From Desulfovibrionaceae bacterium (GTDB lineage Bacteria > Desulfobacterota > Desulfovibrionia > Desulfovibrionales > Desulfovibrionaceae): DNA of 42,724 nucleotides. The notes under the pieces were generated by a model. That model saw only the letters and a list, made by a program, of their open reading frames with translations. It searched no databases and was not told where the DNA came from. The position numbers were made by a program, and so were the translations under genes. This document shows, piece after piece, positions 7,711-15,797 of the stretch. Location: contig JAHZEL010000017.1 in assembly GCA_019421865.1 (NCBI GenBank), forward strand, positions 1 to 42,724. The letters run 5' to 3'. Each line of letters opens with the position of its first letter. Position 1 is the first letter of the stretch.

Positions 7711-8417
7711 GCTCTTTCTCCTGTCAGGGCGGAAAGTTTTTTCCGGAAGAGAAGCAGAAGCGCAATGATGAAGGTCATGGCGGCCAGCAGGAAGTAGGTG
7801 GTGCCGAAGGCAAGCAGACAGCCGAGCGTGACGCCGAGTCCGCCGAGAGAGCCTATGTGCTGCCTTTCCTGCTGCCAGCTGCTGACGAAAATGGCCAGAA
7901 AGAGCGCGGGAAGCACGAATTCGATGCCGCGCGTATCGAAGGGGAGGTCGGCGCCGAACACGGCGCCTGCCGCTGTGGAAAGCACCCAGTAGGCCTCGTT
8001 GAACAGCGTGACGAAGAAGTAGTACCAGCGCCTGTCCACACCTTCCGGAACGTGTCCCATGCCGAGAATGGAGAATGTTTCGTCGATGAGGCCGTAGATG
8101 AGATACGGCTTCATGAGTCCGGTATCGCGGTAACGATCGAGCATGGCGATGCCGTAGAAGAGATGTCGGGCATTGACCACAAGGCCTACGACGAATGCCG
8201 TGAGCGGGGCAAAGGGACCGGTTATCATGCTGGCCATGATGAATTCCAGCGAGCCGGCAAAAATGGTCAGCGCCATGAGAATGGGGAAAATCGGTTCAAA
8301 TCCCAGCGAGTGCATATACAGCCCGTAGGAAAAGCCGCAGAAACCGAAACCGATGAGAATGGGCAGCGTTGTACGGAAAGCGGCCTTTGCCGATGCCGCC
8401 GCAAGTTTGACAGACAT
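7707..8417 (-). CDS. azlC: AzlC family branched-chain amino acid exporter large subunit
   Basis: A 236-aa inner-membrane protein. Family marks are the N-terminal AFRTTLPILIGFGFCGFSYGLYMHSLG, FAGSLEFIMASMI, NARHLFYGIAML and the FSILGMGHVPEG region. The start at 8417 is chosen because GAGG is 6 bases upstream; the frame could extend seven codons further without a ribosome binding site. First gene of azlC-azlD-SGNH hydrolase on the minus strand, divergent from the selenium operon with a ~640-base spacer. Confidence 0.92.
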   Translation of the reverse strand: MSVKLAAASAKAAFRTTLPILIGFGFCGFSYGLYMHSLGFEPIFPILMALTIFAGSLEFIMASMITGPFAPLTAFVVGLVVNARHLFYGIAMLDRYRDTGLMKPYLIYGLIDETFSILGMGHVPEGVDRRWYYFFVTLFNEAYWVLSTAAGAVFGADLPFDTRGIEFVLPALFLAIFVSSWQQERQHIGSLGGLGVTLGCLLAFGTTYFLLAAMTFIIALLLLFRKKLSALTGERA

Positions 8418-9058
8418 GGGAACCTCGTGATGAATCATTGTTTCCTATCATCGGCCTGAACGCCGTGCAAGTGGGGGGACGGCGCGGCATGAAAAGCGTG
8501 CAGCAGGCTGTCACTCTGCCAGTGTGGAACAAAAGCCGGATGTTATCATGTTATTCGTAGGACTTTGTGCAAGGTTCGGAAGAGGAAACAGAATATTTTT
8601 TTGTATGACTCCGTGAAGGAAGAGAAAGAAAAACGGATAGGATTCATGGCAGCTGCTTTTTCGTCGTTGTTGCTGCTGATTTCAGGCGGAGCACGGGGAT
8701 TATGGTGCACGCCTCTGCAGAAGATCCGGGGGAAAGAGAGATTTCTCTTGCAAGACGTATGCTCCCGCGCTATATCACGAAAAAATCATGTCAGGGGATA
8801 CCATGTCCGTAATCCGGTTTACAGGGCTGACGACAGCCGTCTGTTCCGTGGAACGCGAGTTCCGCGGCGGTACCTGACGCGCGCTTGCAGCGGAACTGGA
8901 AGTTCCCTGTATTCTTCGGGCGCGCATGATGCTTTTCTCCCTCTGAATCCGGCCTCTTCCATCCGCTGCCGCTGTGCGTGACACACGGTATGCACCGCTG
9001 TTGCGTCTGTCGTTTTCGGCATGATTTCGTAACACATTCTTCATGGAGGAGAGTCCTT
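8418..9058. other. Long spacer upstream of the selenium operon with two related hairpins
   Basis: No convincing gene is seen in 640 bases. Two compact hairpins share GGAAC/GTTCC arms. The first is CCGTGGAAC (8846-8854), loop GCGA, GTTCCGCGG (8859-8867). The second is GGAACT (8892-8897), loop GGA, AGTTCC (8901-8906). They lie 150-215 bases before yedE and could be part of its untranslated leader. The proper start of transcription is not evident. GGAGGAG before the yedE ATG is the ribosome binding site. Confidence 0.4.
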
Positions 9059-10147
9059 ATGAACGGCAAGAACCCCTTTGCCAGTACCGCCGGCATTATT
9101 TTTGTCGGTGCGGTCATCGGCATTGCAGCCATTCTGCTGCAGAAATTCGGCAACCCCGCCAACATGGGCATCTGCGTGGCCTGCTTTGAACGCGACATTG
9201 CGGGCGGTCTCGGCCTGCATCGCGCTGCCATCGTGCAGTACATTCGCCCTGAAATCATCGGCTTCGTGCTCGGCTCCATGGCCATGGCGCTGATGGCCGG
9301 AGAATTCCGTCCCCGCGGCGGCTCCGCGCCCATCGTACGTTTTGTCCTCGGTATGGTGGCGGCCGTCGGCGCGCTGGTCTTCCTCGGCTGCCCGTGGCGT
9401 ACGATTCTCCGTCTCGCCGGCGGCGACGCCAACGCCCTGTTCGGTCTTGCCGGTCTCATCTGCGGCATCGCGGGCGGCACGTTCTTCTTCAAGCGCGGCT
9501 ACTCTCTGGGCAGCAGCACCCGTCAGAATGCGGCGGCCGGCTGGTTCTTCCCCCTGCTCATGGTGGGCCTGCTGGCTCTCTATCTTGCTTTCCCGCAGGT
9601 TTCCGGTCAGGCCCAGAGCGGTCCCATCTTCTATTCCGTCAGCGGCCCCGGCGCTTCCCATGCTCCGTTCCTGCTTTCCTTCGTCGTTGCGCTGGTCATA
9701 GGCGCGCTGGCTCAGCGCAGCCGTTTCTGCACCATGGGCGCGTTCCGCGATCTCATCCTTTTCCGCTACGGTCATCTTTTCTTCGGCGTGCTGGCCATGT
9801 TTGCGGCGGCCTTCATCGCCAATATGCTCACCGGCGGCTTCCATCCCGGCTTTGAGAATCAGCCCGTGGCCCATACCGACGGCGTGTGGAACTTCCTCGG
9901 CATGGTGACTGCCGGTCTCGCATTCGCTCTTGCCGGCGGCTGCCCCGGCAGACAGCTTTTCATGGCCGGTGAAGGCGACAGCGACGCCGCCATCTTCGCC
10001 CTCGGCATGCTGGCCGGCACGGCCATGGCGCACAACCTCGGTACCGCCAGCTCCGCTGCGGGCATCGGGGCCTACGGTGTGCAGGGCACGCTCATCGGCC
10101 TTGCGGTCTGCCTCGTCATCGGTTTTGCCTTTTCCAGAAAATCCTGA
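9059..10147 (+). CDS. yedE: YedE/YeeE-family selenium transporter
   Basis: A 362-aa polytopic inner-membrane protein, first gene of the selenium operon. It has the duplicated YeeE/YedE architecture with conserved Cys-containing motifs: NMGICVACFERD (about residue 35), FLGCPWR (about 110), QRSRFCTMGAFRD (about 220) and AGGCPGRQLF (about 295). These Cys pairs line the thiosulfate channel in YeeE; the YedE subgroup, linked to selD and TusA-like genes in selenium-using bacteria, is assigned to selenium uptake by genome context. The start at 9059 follows GGAGGAG; the longer frame lacks a site. Downstream partners are a TusA-like carrier and a DUF3343 carrier. Confidence 0.9.
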   Translation: MNGKNPFASTAGIIFVGAVIGIAAILLQKFGNPANMGICVACFERDIAGGLGLHRAAIVQYIRPEIIGFVLGSMAMALMAGEFRPRGGSAPIVRFVLGMVAAVGALVFLGCPWRTILRLAGGDANALFGLAGLICGIAGGTFFFKRGYSLGSSTRQNAAAGWFFPLLMVGLLALYLAFPQVSGQAQSGPIFYSVSGPGASHAPFLLSFVVALVIGALAQRSRFCTMGAFRDLILFRYGHLFFGVLAMFAAAFIANMLTGGFHPGFENQPVAHTDGVWNFLGMVTAGLAFALAGGCPGRQLFMAGEGDSDAAIFALGMLAGTAMAHNLGTASSAAGIGAYGVQGTLIGLAVCLVIGFAFSRKS

Positions 10148-10164
10148 CACAAAAGGAGAATTTT

Positions 10165-10368
10165 ATGCTTATAGATACCCGCGGGCTTTCCTGCCCCCAG
10201 CCTGTGCTCATGGTTTATCCGTATCTTTCCGGATCTGATCCCGTGGACGTGCTCGTGGACAACACCACGAGTCAGGAAAACGTCAGTCGTGCCGCCCGAC
10301 GCAACGGCTGGAACGTGGAAGCCAAAGATGAAGGCGACGGCATCGTTCGTCTGGAGCTTCGCAAGTAA
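10165..10368 (+). CDS. TusA/SirA-like sulfur/selenium carrier protein
   Basis: A 67-aa single-domain TusA-fold protein. The LSCPQPVL motif near residue 10 carries the conserved persulfide-accepting Cys of the CPxP signature, and the rest follows the short beta-alpha-beta-alpha-beta pattern. It sits 17 bases after yedE with AAAAGGAG ahead of the ATG, and overlaps the next gene by one base. In yedE operons this protein is thought to receive imported selenium (as a perselenide) from the transporter; this is inferred from context. Confidence 0.9.
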   Translation: MLIDTRGLSCPQPVLMVYPYLSGSDPVDVLVDNTTSQENVSRAARRNGWNVEAKDEGDGIVRLELRK

Positions 10369-10937
10369 TGCTGCAGAAACTCACCGGCTGGCTGAAGCGA
10401 AACAGCAGGAAAACGCAGGATCCCCCTGCCGCTGACAGGGGCTTTCTGGTCTTCCAGCATACCGGCGAGGTCATAAAGGCGGAACGCTGTCTTCAGTCGG
10501 CCGGTTTTCCGGTGGAGGTCAAGGGGCCTCCGCCGGAACTGCGCACCGGCTGCGACATGGTGGTGACGTTTCCGCTTATTCTGGAATCCGCCGTGCGCCG
10601 CGTTCTGGAAAAGGAACATCTTGTTCCCGTGAGCGCGGTGCCGGTCAGCGGACCGCTTCTGGAGCCTGTCTCCCTGTATCGCGTGAAGGATTACGGCGAC
10701 TGGTTCATGGTTCAGGCGGCCAACGTGAAGATAACGGTGGAGCGCGCTTCCGGGCGCATCGTCAACGTTTCCGGCGGAGGCTGCCCGGATGTGCCGTATC
10801 TGGCGTCCGTTCTTCTGGGACAGCGCATCGACGGAGCCGAGGAACCCCGCGTGCAGGGGCATACGCTGTGCTCCTATGCGCTTCAGAAAGCGTTTCTTGA
10901 AGCCCGCCGTCTGTGGCGGCAGGGAGGAGAGGCATGA
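10368..10937 (+). CDS. DUF3343-containing putative Se/S carrier protein, extended
   Basis: A 189-aa protein. Residues ~25-95 match the DUF3343 pattern: FLVFQHTGEVIKAERCLQSAGFPVEVKGPPPELRTGCDMVV, with Cys in ERCL and RTGC. DUF3343 proteins usually stop at about 80-100 aa. Here a further ~90 residues contain MVQAANVKITVERASGRIVNVSGGGCPDVPYLASVLLG and a late Cys (HTLCSYALQKAF), which may be a second domain with its own thiol sites. It is co-transcribed with yedE, the TusA-like gene and selD, so a step in passing selenium to SelD is likely (inference). Start and stop overlap both neighbours, indicating coupling. Confidence 0.8.
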   Translation: MLQKLTGWLKRNSRKTQDPPAADRGFLVFQHTGEVIKAERCLQSAGFPVEVKGPPPELRTGCDMVVTFPLILESAVRRVLEKEHLVPVSAVPVSGPLLEPVSLYRVKDYGDWFMVQAANVKITVERASGRIVNVSGGGCPDVPYLASVLLGQRIDGAEEPRVQGHTLCSYALQKAFLEARRLWRQGGEA

Positions 10938-11845
10938 GCTGGCTGATATGCGGAACCGTTCCCGACGACGCTTTTCCGCTGTGCATGGGCAGGTGGCGTA
11001 TCGACGGCGACATGCTTGAGCCTGAGCGGATGATTTTCTGCGAGGGCGGCGACAGGCCGGATGCCGTTCCCGTGCTTCGGGGAACGCCTGCGCTGGTGGC
11101 GGCCGCCGTTCTGGCGGCGGAAAGACTCGGTGCCGAGACTCCGGAAGTTCTTCTGGTCGGCGATCAGGGTACTTCGGAAGGAAGTCTTCGGCTGTATGCC
11201 CATCTTGCCTCCTGGCTTCAGTCGCCGGAGTCCGATAAACTTGAAGGACTGACATTTCATTATCTTTTCCCCAGTGTCGACGGTCACAACCGCATTCTCA
11301 TGGCTCTGGAGGAGCGCAAATGCGGCATGCCGGTGCTCATTGCCGATGCCGGTTTCATGTATGCGGCAAAAATGAGCGGCTATGCCGCAAAGTACGACGT
11401 GTTTACGCCCGATGCCGGGGAGCTGGCCTTTCTGGCGGACGAGAAGGCTCCGCATCCTTTTTATACGCGCGGTTTTCTGCTGTCGGAGTCCAGCCGGGCG
11501 GATGAGCAGGCGAAACTTGCCTGGGAGCACGGCGACAGCGCCGGGATTCTTCTTGTCAAAGGAGCGGTTGATCTTATCATGGAAAAGGGACATGAGGTGG
11601 GGCGGGTGTCGGAACCCTGTCTGCCGTACATGGAACCTGTGGGCGGTACGGGCGATCTCGTGACCGGTCTTCTTACCGCTTTTGCCTCGGCGGGCTTTCC
11701 GCTTCCCGAGGCCTGCCGGCTGGCCGCTCAGGGAGCGCGCTGCGTGGGAGAAAAGACGCAGCCCGTGCCCTCGACGGGCATTTCCGAATTCATGCCCTTT
11801 GTGGCTGAGGGCGTTTCCGAAGCCCTGAACCGGATACAACACTGA
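10934..11845 (+). CDS. Ribokinase-like / NAD(P)H-hydrate dehydratase-like protein in selenium operon
   Basis: A 303-aa protein with a ribokinase-like fold. The signature EPVGGTGDLVTGLLTAFASAGFPLPEACRLAAQGARCVGE (about residues 235-275) is the GTGD anion-hole motif of carbohydrate kinases and of the YjeF C-terminal (NNRD) family, and PVLIADAGFMYAA followed by FTPDAGELAFLAD corresponds to the NNRD 'TP..GE' region. The ATG overlaps the DUF3343 stop (ATGA). Close relatives sit in yedE-selD operons, but a biochemical role in selenium metabolism is not known to me. It may be a repair enzyme, or a kinase that acts on a selenium carrier or small molecule; both are speculation. Confidence 0.75.
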   Translation: MSWLICGTVPDDAFPLCMGRWRIDGDMLEPERMIFCEGGDRPDAVPVLRGTPALVAAAVLAAERLGAETPEVLLVGDQGTSEGSLRLYAHLASWLQSPESDKLEGLTFHYLFPSVDGHNRILMALEERKCGMPVLIADAGFMYAAKMSGYAAKYDVFTPDAGELAFLADEKAPHPFYTRGFLLSESSRADEQAKLAWEHGDSAGILLVKGAVDLIMEKGHEVGRVSEPCLPYMEPVGGTGDLVTGLLTAFASAGFPLPEACRLAAQGARCVGEKTQPVPSTGISEFMPFVAEGVSEALNRIQH

Positions 11846-11871
11846 AACACTGTGCTGCGCACGGAGATGGT

Positions 11872-12939
11872 ATGGCGACATTCTGCCTGATGGACAAGAC
11901 CAGGGGCGCCGGCTGAGCGGCAAAGACGGCTCCGGAGTTGCTGGAGCAGATTCTTTCCGACATTACGCCCCCGCCCGACAGGGAAGGGCGAATTCTGCAC
12001 GGCTTTTCCCATAATGAGGACGCCGTGCTGGTCAAGGCGCCCCCGGCGGGTCTTGCGCTGGTGCAGACCGTGGACATTCTCGGCCCCATAGGCAACAATG
12101 CCCGTCTGTTCGGACAGACCGCCGCGGCCAATGCGCTTTCCGACGTGTATGCCATGGGCGGATGGCCATGGTCGGTTATGAACATTGCGGCGTTTCCTTC
12201 GCCGTCGGCGGAATCGGATACGCCTTTGTCGGTGCTGGCGGAGATTCTTTCCGGCGCCATGGAAAAGGTGGCGGAGGCCGGAGCCGTGCTGGCCGGAGGC
12301 CATACGCTGGATGATGAATGGATCAAGTTCGGTCTTTCCGTCACGGGCGTTATCGATCCTGCCCATGTAGCCAGAAACGACGGACTTGTTCCCGGAGACG
12401 TGCTCATTCTCACCAAGCCGCTCGGCACCGGCGTGCTTGCCACGGCCATCAAGGCGAAGTGGCCCGGCAGCGACAAGGCTGAGAGCGACATGTACCACTG
12501 GACCACGCGGCTGAACGCCCATGCGTCGTCTCTGATACGGGACATGAATCTCAGAGCCGCCACGGACATTACCGGATTCGGTCTTGGCGGCCATGTGCTG
12601 GAAATGGCCGGAGGTTCCGGCGTCAGTGTGGAACTCGACACCTCTTCGCTTCCGCTTATTGATCAGGTTGAGGACTTTGCCTCCTGCGGACTGATTCCTG
12701 CCGGAACGTACCGCAACAGAGATTACTGTTCCTGCCGGACCTTGCGGGCGGAAGGCGCGGACGAGCTTCGCAGTACGCTGGCCTTTGATGCTCAGACTTC
12801 CGGCGGACTCCTTCTGGCTGTTCCGGCGGAGCGACGGCAGGAAGCCTGTGAGCGCCTGACGGCCCTGGGCGAACCTGCTTTTTGTGTAGGCAGAGTTCTG
12901 CCGCCCCGCGAAGGAAGGGAGCGGCTCATTCTGGTCTGA
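11872..12939 (+). CDS. selD: Selenide, water dikinase SelD, selenocysteine-containing
   Basis: A 355-aa SelD that makes selenophosphate from selenide and ATP for selenocysteine synthesis. The frame runs from ATG 11872 (GGAG 5 bases upstream) through an in-frame UGA at 11914-11916 to the stop at 12937-12939. The UGA falls exactly at the catalytic position: residues 13-18 read A-G-U-A-A-K, matching the C/U-x-x-K site of SelD (GCGCK in E. coli, Cys17/Lys20). Further marks are TVDILGPIGNN, AAANALSDVYAMGG, LAGGHTLDDEW, SVTGVI, LTKPLGTGVL, TDITGFGLGGH and DAQTSGGLLLAV. Without reading through UGA the protein would lack its active site. Last gene of the selenium operon, 26 bases after the kinase-fold gene, with a terminator after it. 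Confidence 0.93.
11914..11916 (+). other. In-frame UGA read as selenocysteine in selD
   Basis: TGA at codon 15 of selD lies in the active-site motif U-A-A-K. The frame is open for 340 codons after it and matches SelD from the first residue. Confidence 0.93.
11918..11943 (+). promoter_or_regulatory. Candidate SECIS hairpin of selD
   Basis: Beginning one base after the UGA, CGGCAA (11918-11923) pairs with TTGCTG (11938-11943) in a 6-bp stem with one G-U pair, around a 14-nt loop containing GG. Location directly 3' of UGA within the coding region is as expected for a bacterial SelB-binding element; folding was judged by eye. Confidence 0.55.
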
Positions 12940-12963
12940 GTCGAGCAATATACACGATGTTCA

Positions 12964-13003
12964 GGCTCCGGGATACGGCTTTTGTCTTCCCGGGGCTTTT
13001 TTT
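12964..13003 (+). terminator. Intrinsic terminator of the selenium operon
   Basis: GCTCCGGGA-type arm (12965-12973) pairs with TCCCGGGGC (12988-12996) over nine base pairs, followed by seven T. It lies 25 bases after the selD stop. Confidence 0.85.
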
Positions 13004-13137
13004 GTCTGAACGGTGCGCCTTTCTGGAAAAGGCGCTGCGTCGGTGCGGAGAAGTACTGTGAGGAATGATGTTCTCCCCTGAGGGGGAAATGCGGGATTCT
13101 CAGAAGTCGTGTCGGTACCGCCTGTGCGGAGAAAAGA

Positions 13138-13167
13138 AAAACGCCGTAACCGAAGTTGCGGCGTTTT
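13138..13167 (-). terminator. Terminator of the moeA-like/mobA operon (bidirectional form)
   Basis: A 13-bp stem (AAAACGCCGTAAC at 13138-13150 and GTTGCGGCGTTTT at 13155-13167, loop CGAA) is followed on the minus strand by a U-rich tract. It lies about 40 bases after the mobA stop. Confidence 0.85.
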
Positions 13168-13208
13168 GTTTATGAGAGGAGTGGCTCGAGCTGGAGAGGC
13201 GGACGGTC

Positions 13209-13862
13209 TCAGAGCGTGGAAGAGGGCGTCTGCGTTCCACCCATGGCGCGACTTGCCAGAAGCTCTGCGGCTCGGGCAAATTCTTCTCTGGTATTCATAT
13301 TAAGAAAGAACGAGGCGTCCGGACGGGGGAGCAGGCAGTTACTCTGCATCGGCAGGGCGGACCAGATGCCCAGACGGCCCTTCCTGAGGGCGTCTTCCAG
13401 ATATGGAAGTCCCTCGGCTTCGTAGATGCCCGTCAGAGATTCCAGAAAGCCTTTCTCATCTATGAACGTCGTGCGCAGAAGAGGCGTGCCGCCGTTTTTG
13501 CTTCGTTCCTGCAACGTTTTCTTTCTGGCCTCAACGAGCAGAGCAAGCACGTCCGAGGTCATGAACGGAAGATCGCAGGGGATGACGAAAAGCGCGGAAT
13601 GCGTCCGGCGAAGGGCGGCCACAAGACCGCGCAGCGGCGTTGGCCGACCGGATTCCTCGTCGGGAATGAGCGTGACGCTTTTTTCTTTCAGTCTCTCCAT
13701 CTGATCGGGGCGGCAGGAGACGGCCAGACCTTCGTCCACAAGCGGGGCGAGCAGACTGAGAGAAAAATCCACCATGTCCCCCGTGCCGCCGGGAAGTACG
13801 GCACGGGATTTATCGCTTCCGAAGCGGGTGGAAAGTCCGCCTGCCAGTACAAGACCGGTCAT
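13209..13862 (-). CDS. mobA: Molybdenum cofactor guanylyltransferase MobA
   Basis: A 217-aa nucleotidyltransferase that joins GMP to molybdopterin to form the MGD cofactor used by DMSO-reductase-family enzymes. The N-terminal LAGGLSTRFGSDKS motif binds GTP, followed by SGRPTPLRGLVAALRR, FVIPCDLPFMTSDV (metal-binding Asp) and the C-terminal FFLNMNTREEFARAAEL (N-T-P/x-D/E-like end). It follows the FmdE-MoeA fusion by one base and shares its transcript. The product is needed by the oxidoreductase encoded at 19.3-21.4 kb. Confidence 0.9.
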   Translation of the reverse strand: MTGLVLAGGLSTRFGSDKSRAVLPGGTGDMVDFSLSLLAPLVDEGLAVSCRPDQMERLKEKSVTLIPDEESGRPTPLRGLVAALRRTHSALFVIPCDLPFMTSDVLALLVEARKKTLQERSKNGGTPLLRTTFIDEKGFLESLTGIYEAEGLPYLEDALRKGRLGIWSALPMQSNCLLPRPDASFFLNMNTREEFARAAELLASRAMGGTQTPSSTL

Positions 13863-13863
13863 G

Positions 13864-15522
13864 CTATTTGCCGAATCCGCACTTGGGATAGGTGCACACG
13901 GAGCAGCTCATGCAGTAGCCGCCCTCGCCGAGCCGGGCAAGCTCGCCCCGGGTGATGCGCCGTCCGGCCAGAAGGCGGGGAAGGAGAAGATCAAAGACCG
14001 TATTTTTAAAGAAGAGCGCGCATGCCGGAACGCCCATGACCTGAATGTCACCGGACGGCGAGGGCAGGCGGCCCGTCATGGCCATGGCTCCTGGCAGCAC
14101 GGGCATGCCGTACAGAATGTCCGTCAGTCCGGCATCCATGAGCGCCGGTCTCGTCACGTCGCCGGGATCCACGGACATGCCGCCCGTGGTGACAAGAAGA
14201 TCAATGCCCGCATCCTTCATCTGCTGTACTTCCGCGGCAATCTTCTGCCTGTCGTCGGGGACGATGGCGGTGCGGAGAATGTCGCAGCTGTACTGACGGG
14301 CCTTTTCCTTCATGACGGGAATGAACTTGTCTTCGATAAGTCCGTTGAAGACTTCCGTGCCGGTGACGAGAACACCCATGCGGGCACGGCGCAGCGGCGT
14401 TACCGTGAACAGCGGCTCATCGCCGAGCACGGCAAGGGCCTGACCGAGGCGCGCCCGGTCAAGGAAGAGCGGAATGGCGCGGGTTCCGGCGATTTTCTTG
14501 CCTTCCTGCACCAGTGTGGCGTCCTGACGGGAGGCGCACATGACATCCGGAACCAGATTGAAGCGTTCCAGCTTCTTCACGTCCACCGAAAGAAGACCGG
14601 AGCACTCGGCCACAAAGTCGATTTTTCCTTCCTTGGGCGGCAGCGAATAGCGCACGCCGGGACCGGCCATGCGGCGGGCGAAGCATTCCGCAGCCTCGTT
14701 TTCATGGGCCGGAGCGCCGTCGATCGGAGCGGGGGCTTCGTCATCGAGCACGGCCACGTCGAAACGTCCGATCTGCTGGAGGCGGCAGAGGTCTCCGGGG
14801 CTGACGGTCTGGCCTGCCGTGAAGATGGAACCCTTGAATTCGCCGGGAACGATGCGCGTCATGTCGTGCGCCAGCACCTTGCCCACGGCGTCTTCCGCGG
14901 AAACGATGCGTACGCCCGGAGCCGTGGCGGGAGCAGAGGCGGGCATCTCGCCGGACTGTACTCCGTAGTAGCGTTCGCCCTGACAGGCGCGGCAGATGGG
15001 GCCGTCCTTGGCAGGATAGCCTTCTCCGCAGACGGGGCACACGGCAACCGCGCCTGTGTGGGCATGCCCCAGAAGCTCGCTGTGCACGGTCACCTGTTCA
15101 AGACGGCAGATGCCGTCTCCGGCCGCTTCGATTTCCCTGAGCAGTTCTTCCTCGTCCTGTTCTTGCTTCGGCTTTTTCTTCATGAGCCAGTCGTAATATT
15201 CCGGCCAGGCCTTGAGCTTTTCCACGTCGATGCTGACGCGGACACCTTTGCCCGTGTACTTGTCGTACAGAGTGACGGCGTAACGGCCCAGGTCGCGGAC
15301 CTTGACCCAGTTGTTGCCCATGCTGCACAGCGACAGAAGCTGCACGGCATCGGGCAGACACTTGCGGGTTTCGGAAATGGCTTCGAACAGGGTGCCTTCG
15401 GGCAGATGTCTCTGGGCCAGCGCCACCATGTAGCCGCCGAGCAGAAGTCCCGGAGCGGCGTAGCCGTGAAAGCGTTCGGCCATGGCCTTGAATTCCTGGA
15501 AGGAGTGATTGCCTATATTCAT
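13864..15522 (-). CDS. FmdE - zinc ribbon - MoeA-like molybdopterin-binding fusion protein
   Basis: A 552-aa three-part protein. Residues 1-~130 are an FmdE domain (FHGYAAPGLLLGGYMVALAQR...), a linker follows, then a CPVCGEG...CRAC zinc ribbon at about 185-205. Residues ~225-550 are a MoeA/MogA-like domain, with GVRIVSAEDAVGKVLAHDMT, GVLVTGTEVFNGLIEDKF, TTGGMSVDPGDVTRPAL and MGVPACALFFKNTVFDLLLPRLLAG. The C-terminus is Cys-rich (GGYCMSCSVCTYPKCGFGK). The FmdE Cys (CPG in the stand-alone FmdE at 1.2 kb) is Ala here (AAPG), so this domain may bind rather than catalyse. MoeA domains insert molybdate or tungstate into molybdopterin. The start at 15522 matches the FmdE N-terminus; the ribosome site is weak (GGA). 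Confidence 0.88.
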   Translation of the reverse strand: MNIGNHSFQEFKAMAERFHGYAAPGLLLGGYMVALAQRHLPEGTLFEAISETRKCLPDAVQLLSLCSMGNNWVKVRDLGRYAVTLYDKYTGKGVRVSIDVEKLKAWPEYYDWLMKKKPKQEQDEEELLREIEAAGDGICRLEQVTVHSELLGHAHTGAVAVCPVCGEGYPAKDGPICRACQGERYYGVQSGEMPASAPATAPGVRIVSAEDAVGKVLAHDMTRIVPGEFKGSIFTAGQTVSPGDLCRLQQIGRFDVAVLDDEAPAPIDGAPAHENEAAECFARRMAGPGVRYSLPPKEGKIDFVAECSGLLSVDVKKLERFNLVPDVMCASRQDATLVQEGKKIAGTRAIPLFLDRARLGQALAVLGDEPLFTVTPLRRARMGVLVTGTEVFNGLIEDKFIPVMKEKARQYSCDILRTAIVPDDRQKIAAEVQQMKDAGIDLLVTTGGMSVDPGDVTRPALMDAGLTDILYGMPVLPGAMAMTGRLPSPSGDIQVMGVPACALFFKNTVFDLLLPRLLAGRRITRGELARLGEGGYCMSCSVCTYPKCGFGK

Positions 15523-15706
15523 GAAATGTCCATACTGTTGCGGTTGGCGGGAAAAAGGCCTGAAAAACGACAGAGCGTTGCTTCTGCGCCGTGGAAACGC
15601 ATCCCGCGCTGCGTTCATACCGATCTATAATAAGGATACGGCGTTACGGCAAGCCTGCATGACGATTCAGCCGTCGCCTTTACGATATTTTTCAGCCTGA
15701 CCCTTA

Positions 15707-15734
15707 ATTATAGCATATTCGGTGCAAGGGCCAA
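15707..15734 (-). promoter_or_regulatory. Predicted sigma-70 promoter for the FmdE-MoeA/mobA operon
   Basis: On the minus strand TTGGCC (15729-15734), a 16-base spacer and a perfect TATAAT (15707-15712) point at the fusion gene, leaving a leader of about 180 bases. It lies in the divergent region shared with the TunR-like gene. Confidence 0.55.
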
Positions 15735-15797
15735 GAAAGTCCTTTTTTCTGGAAAATCGGGATGCCTTCTGCTACATCCTCTCCCGGGAGGGACGCG

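Noticed and set aside
8285..8310. tRNA T-loop-like GGTTCAAATCCC
   Set aside because: It lies within the azlC coding region, with no acceptor stem or anticodon arm at the right distances.
13774..15630. A 618-codon plus-strand frame opposite the FmdE-MoeA fusion
   Set aside because: Antisense shadow; the minus-strand product has FmdE, zinc-ribbon and MoeA motifs.
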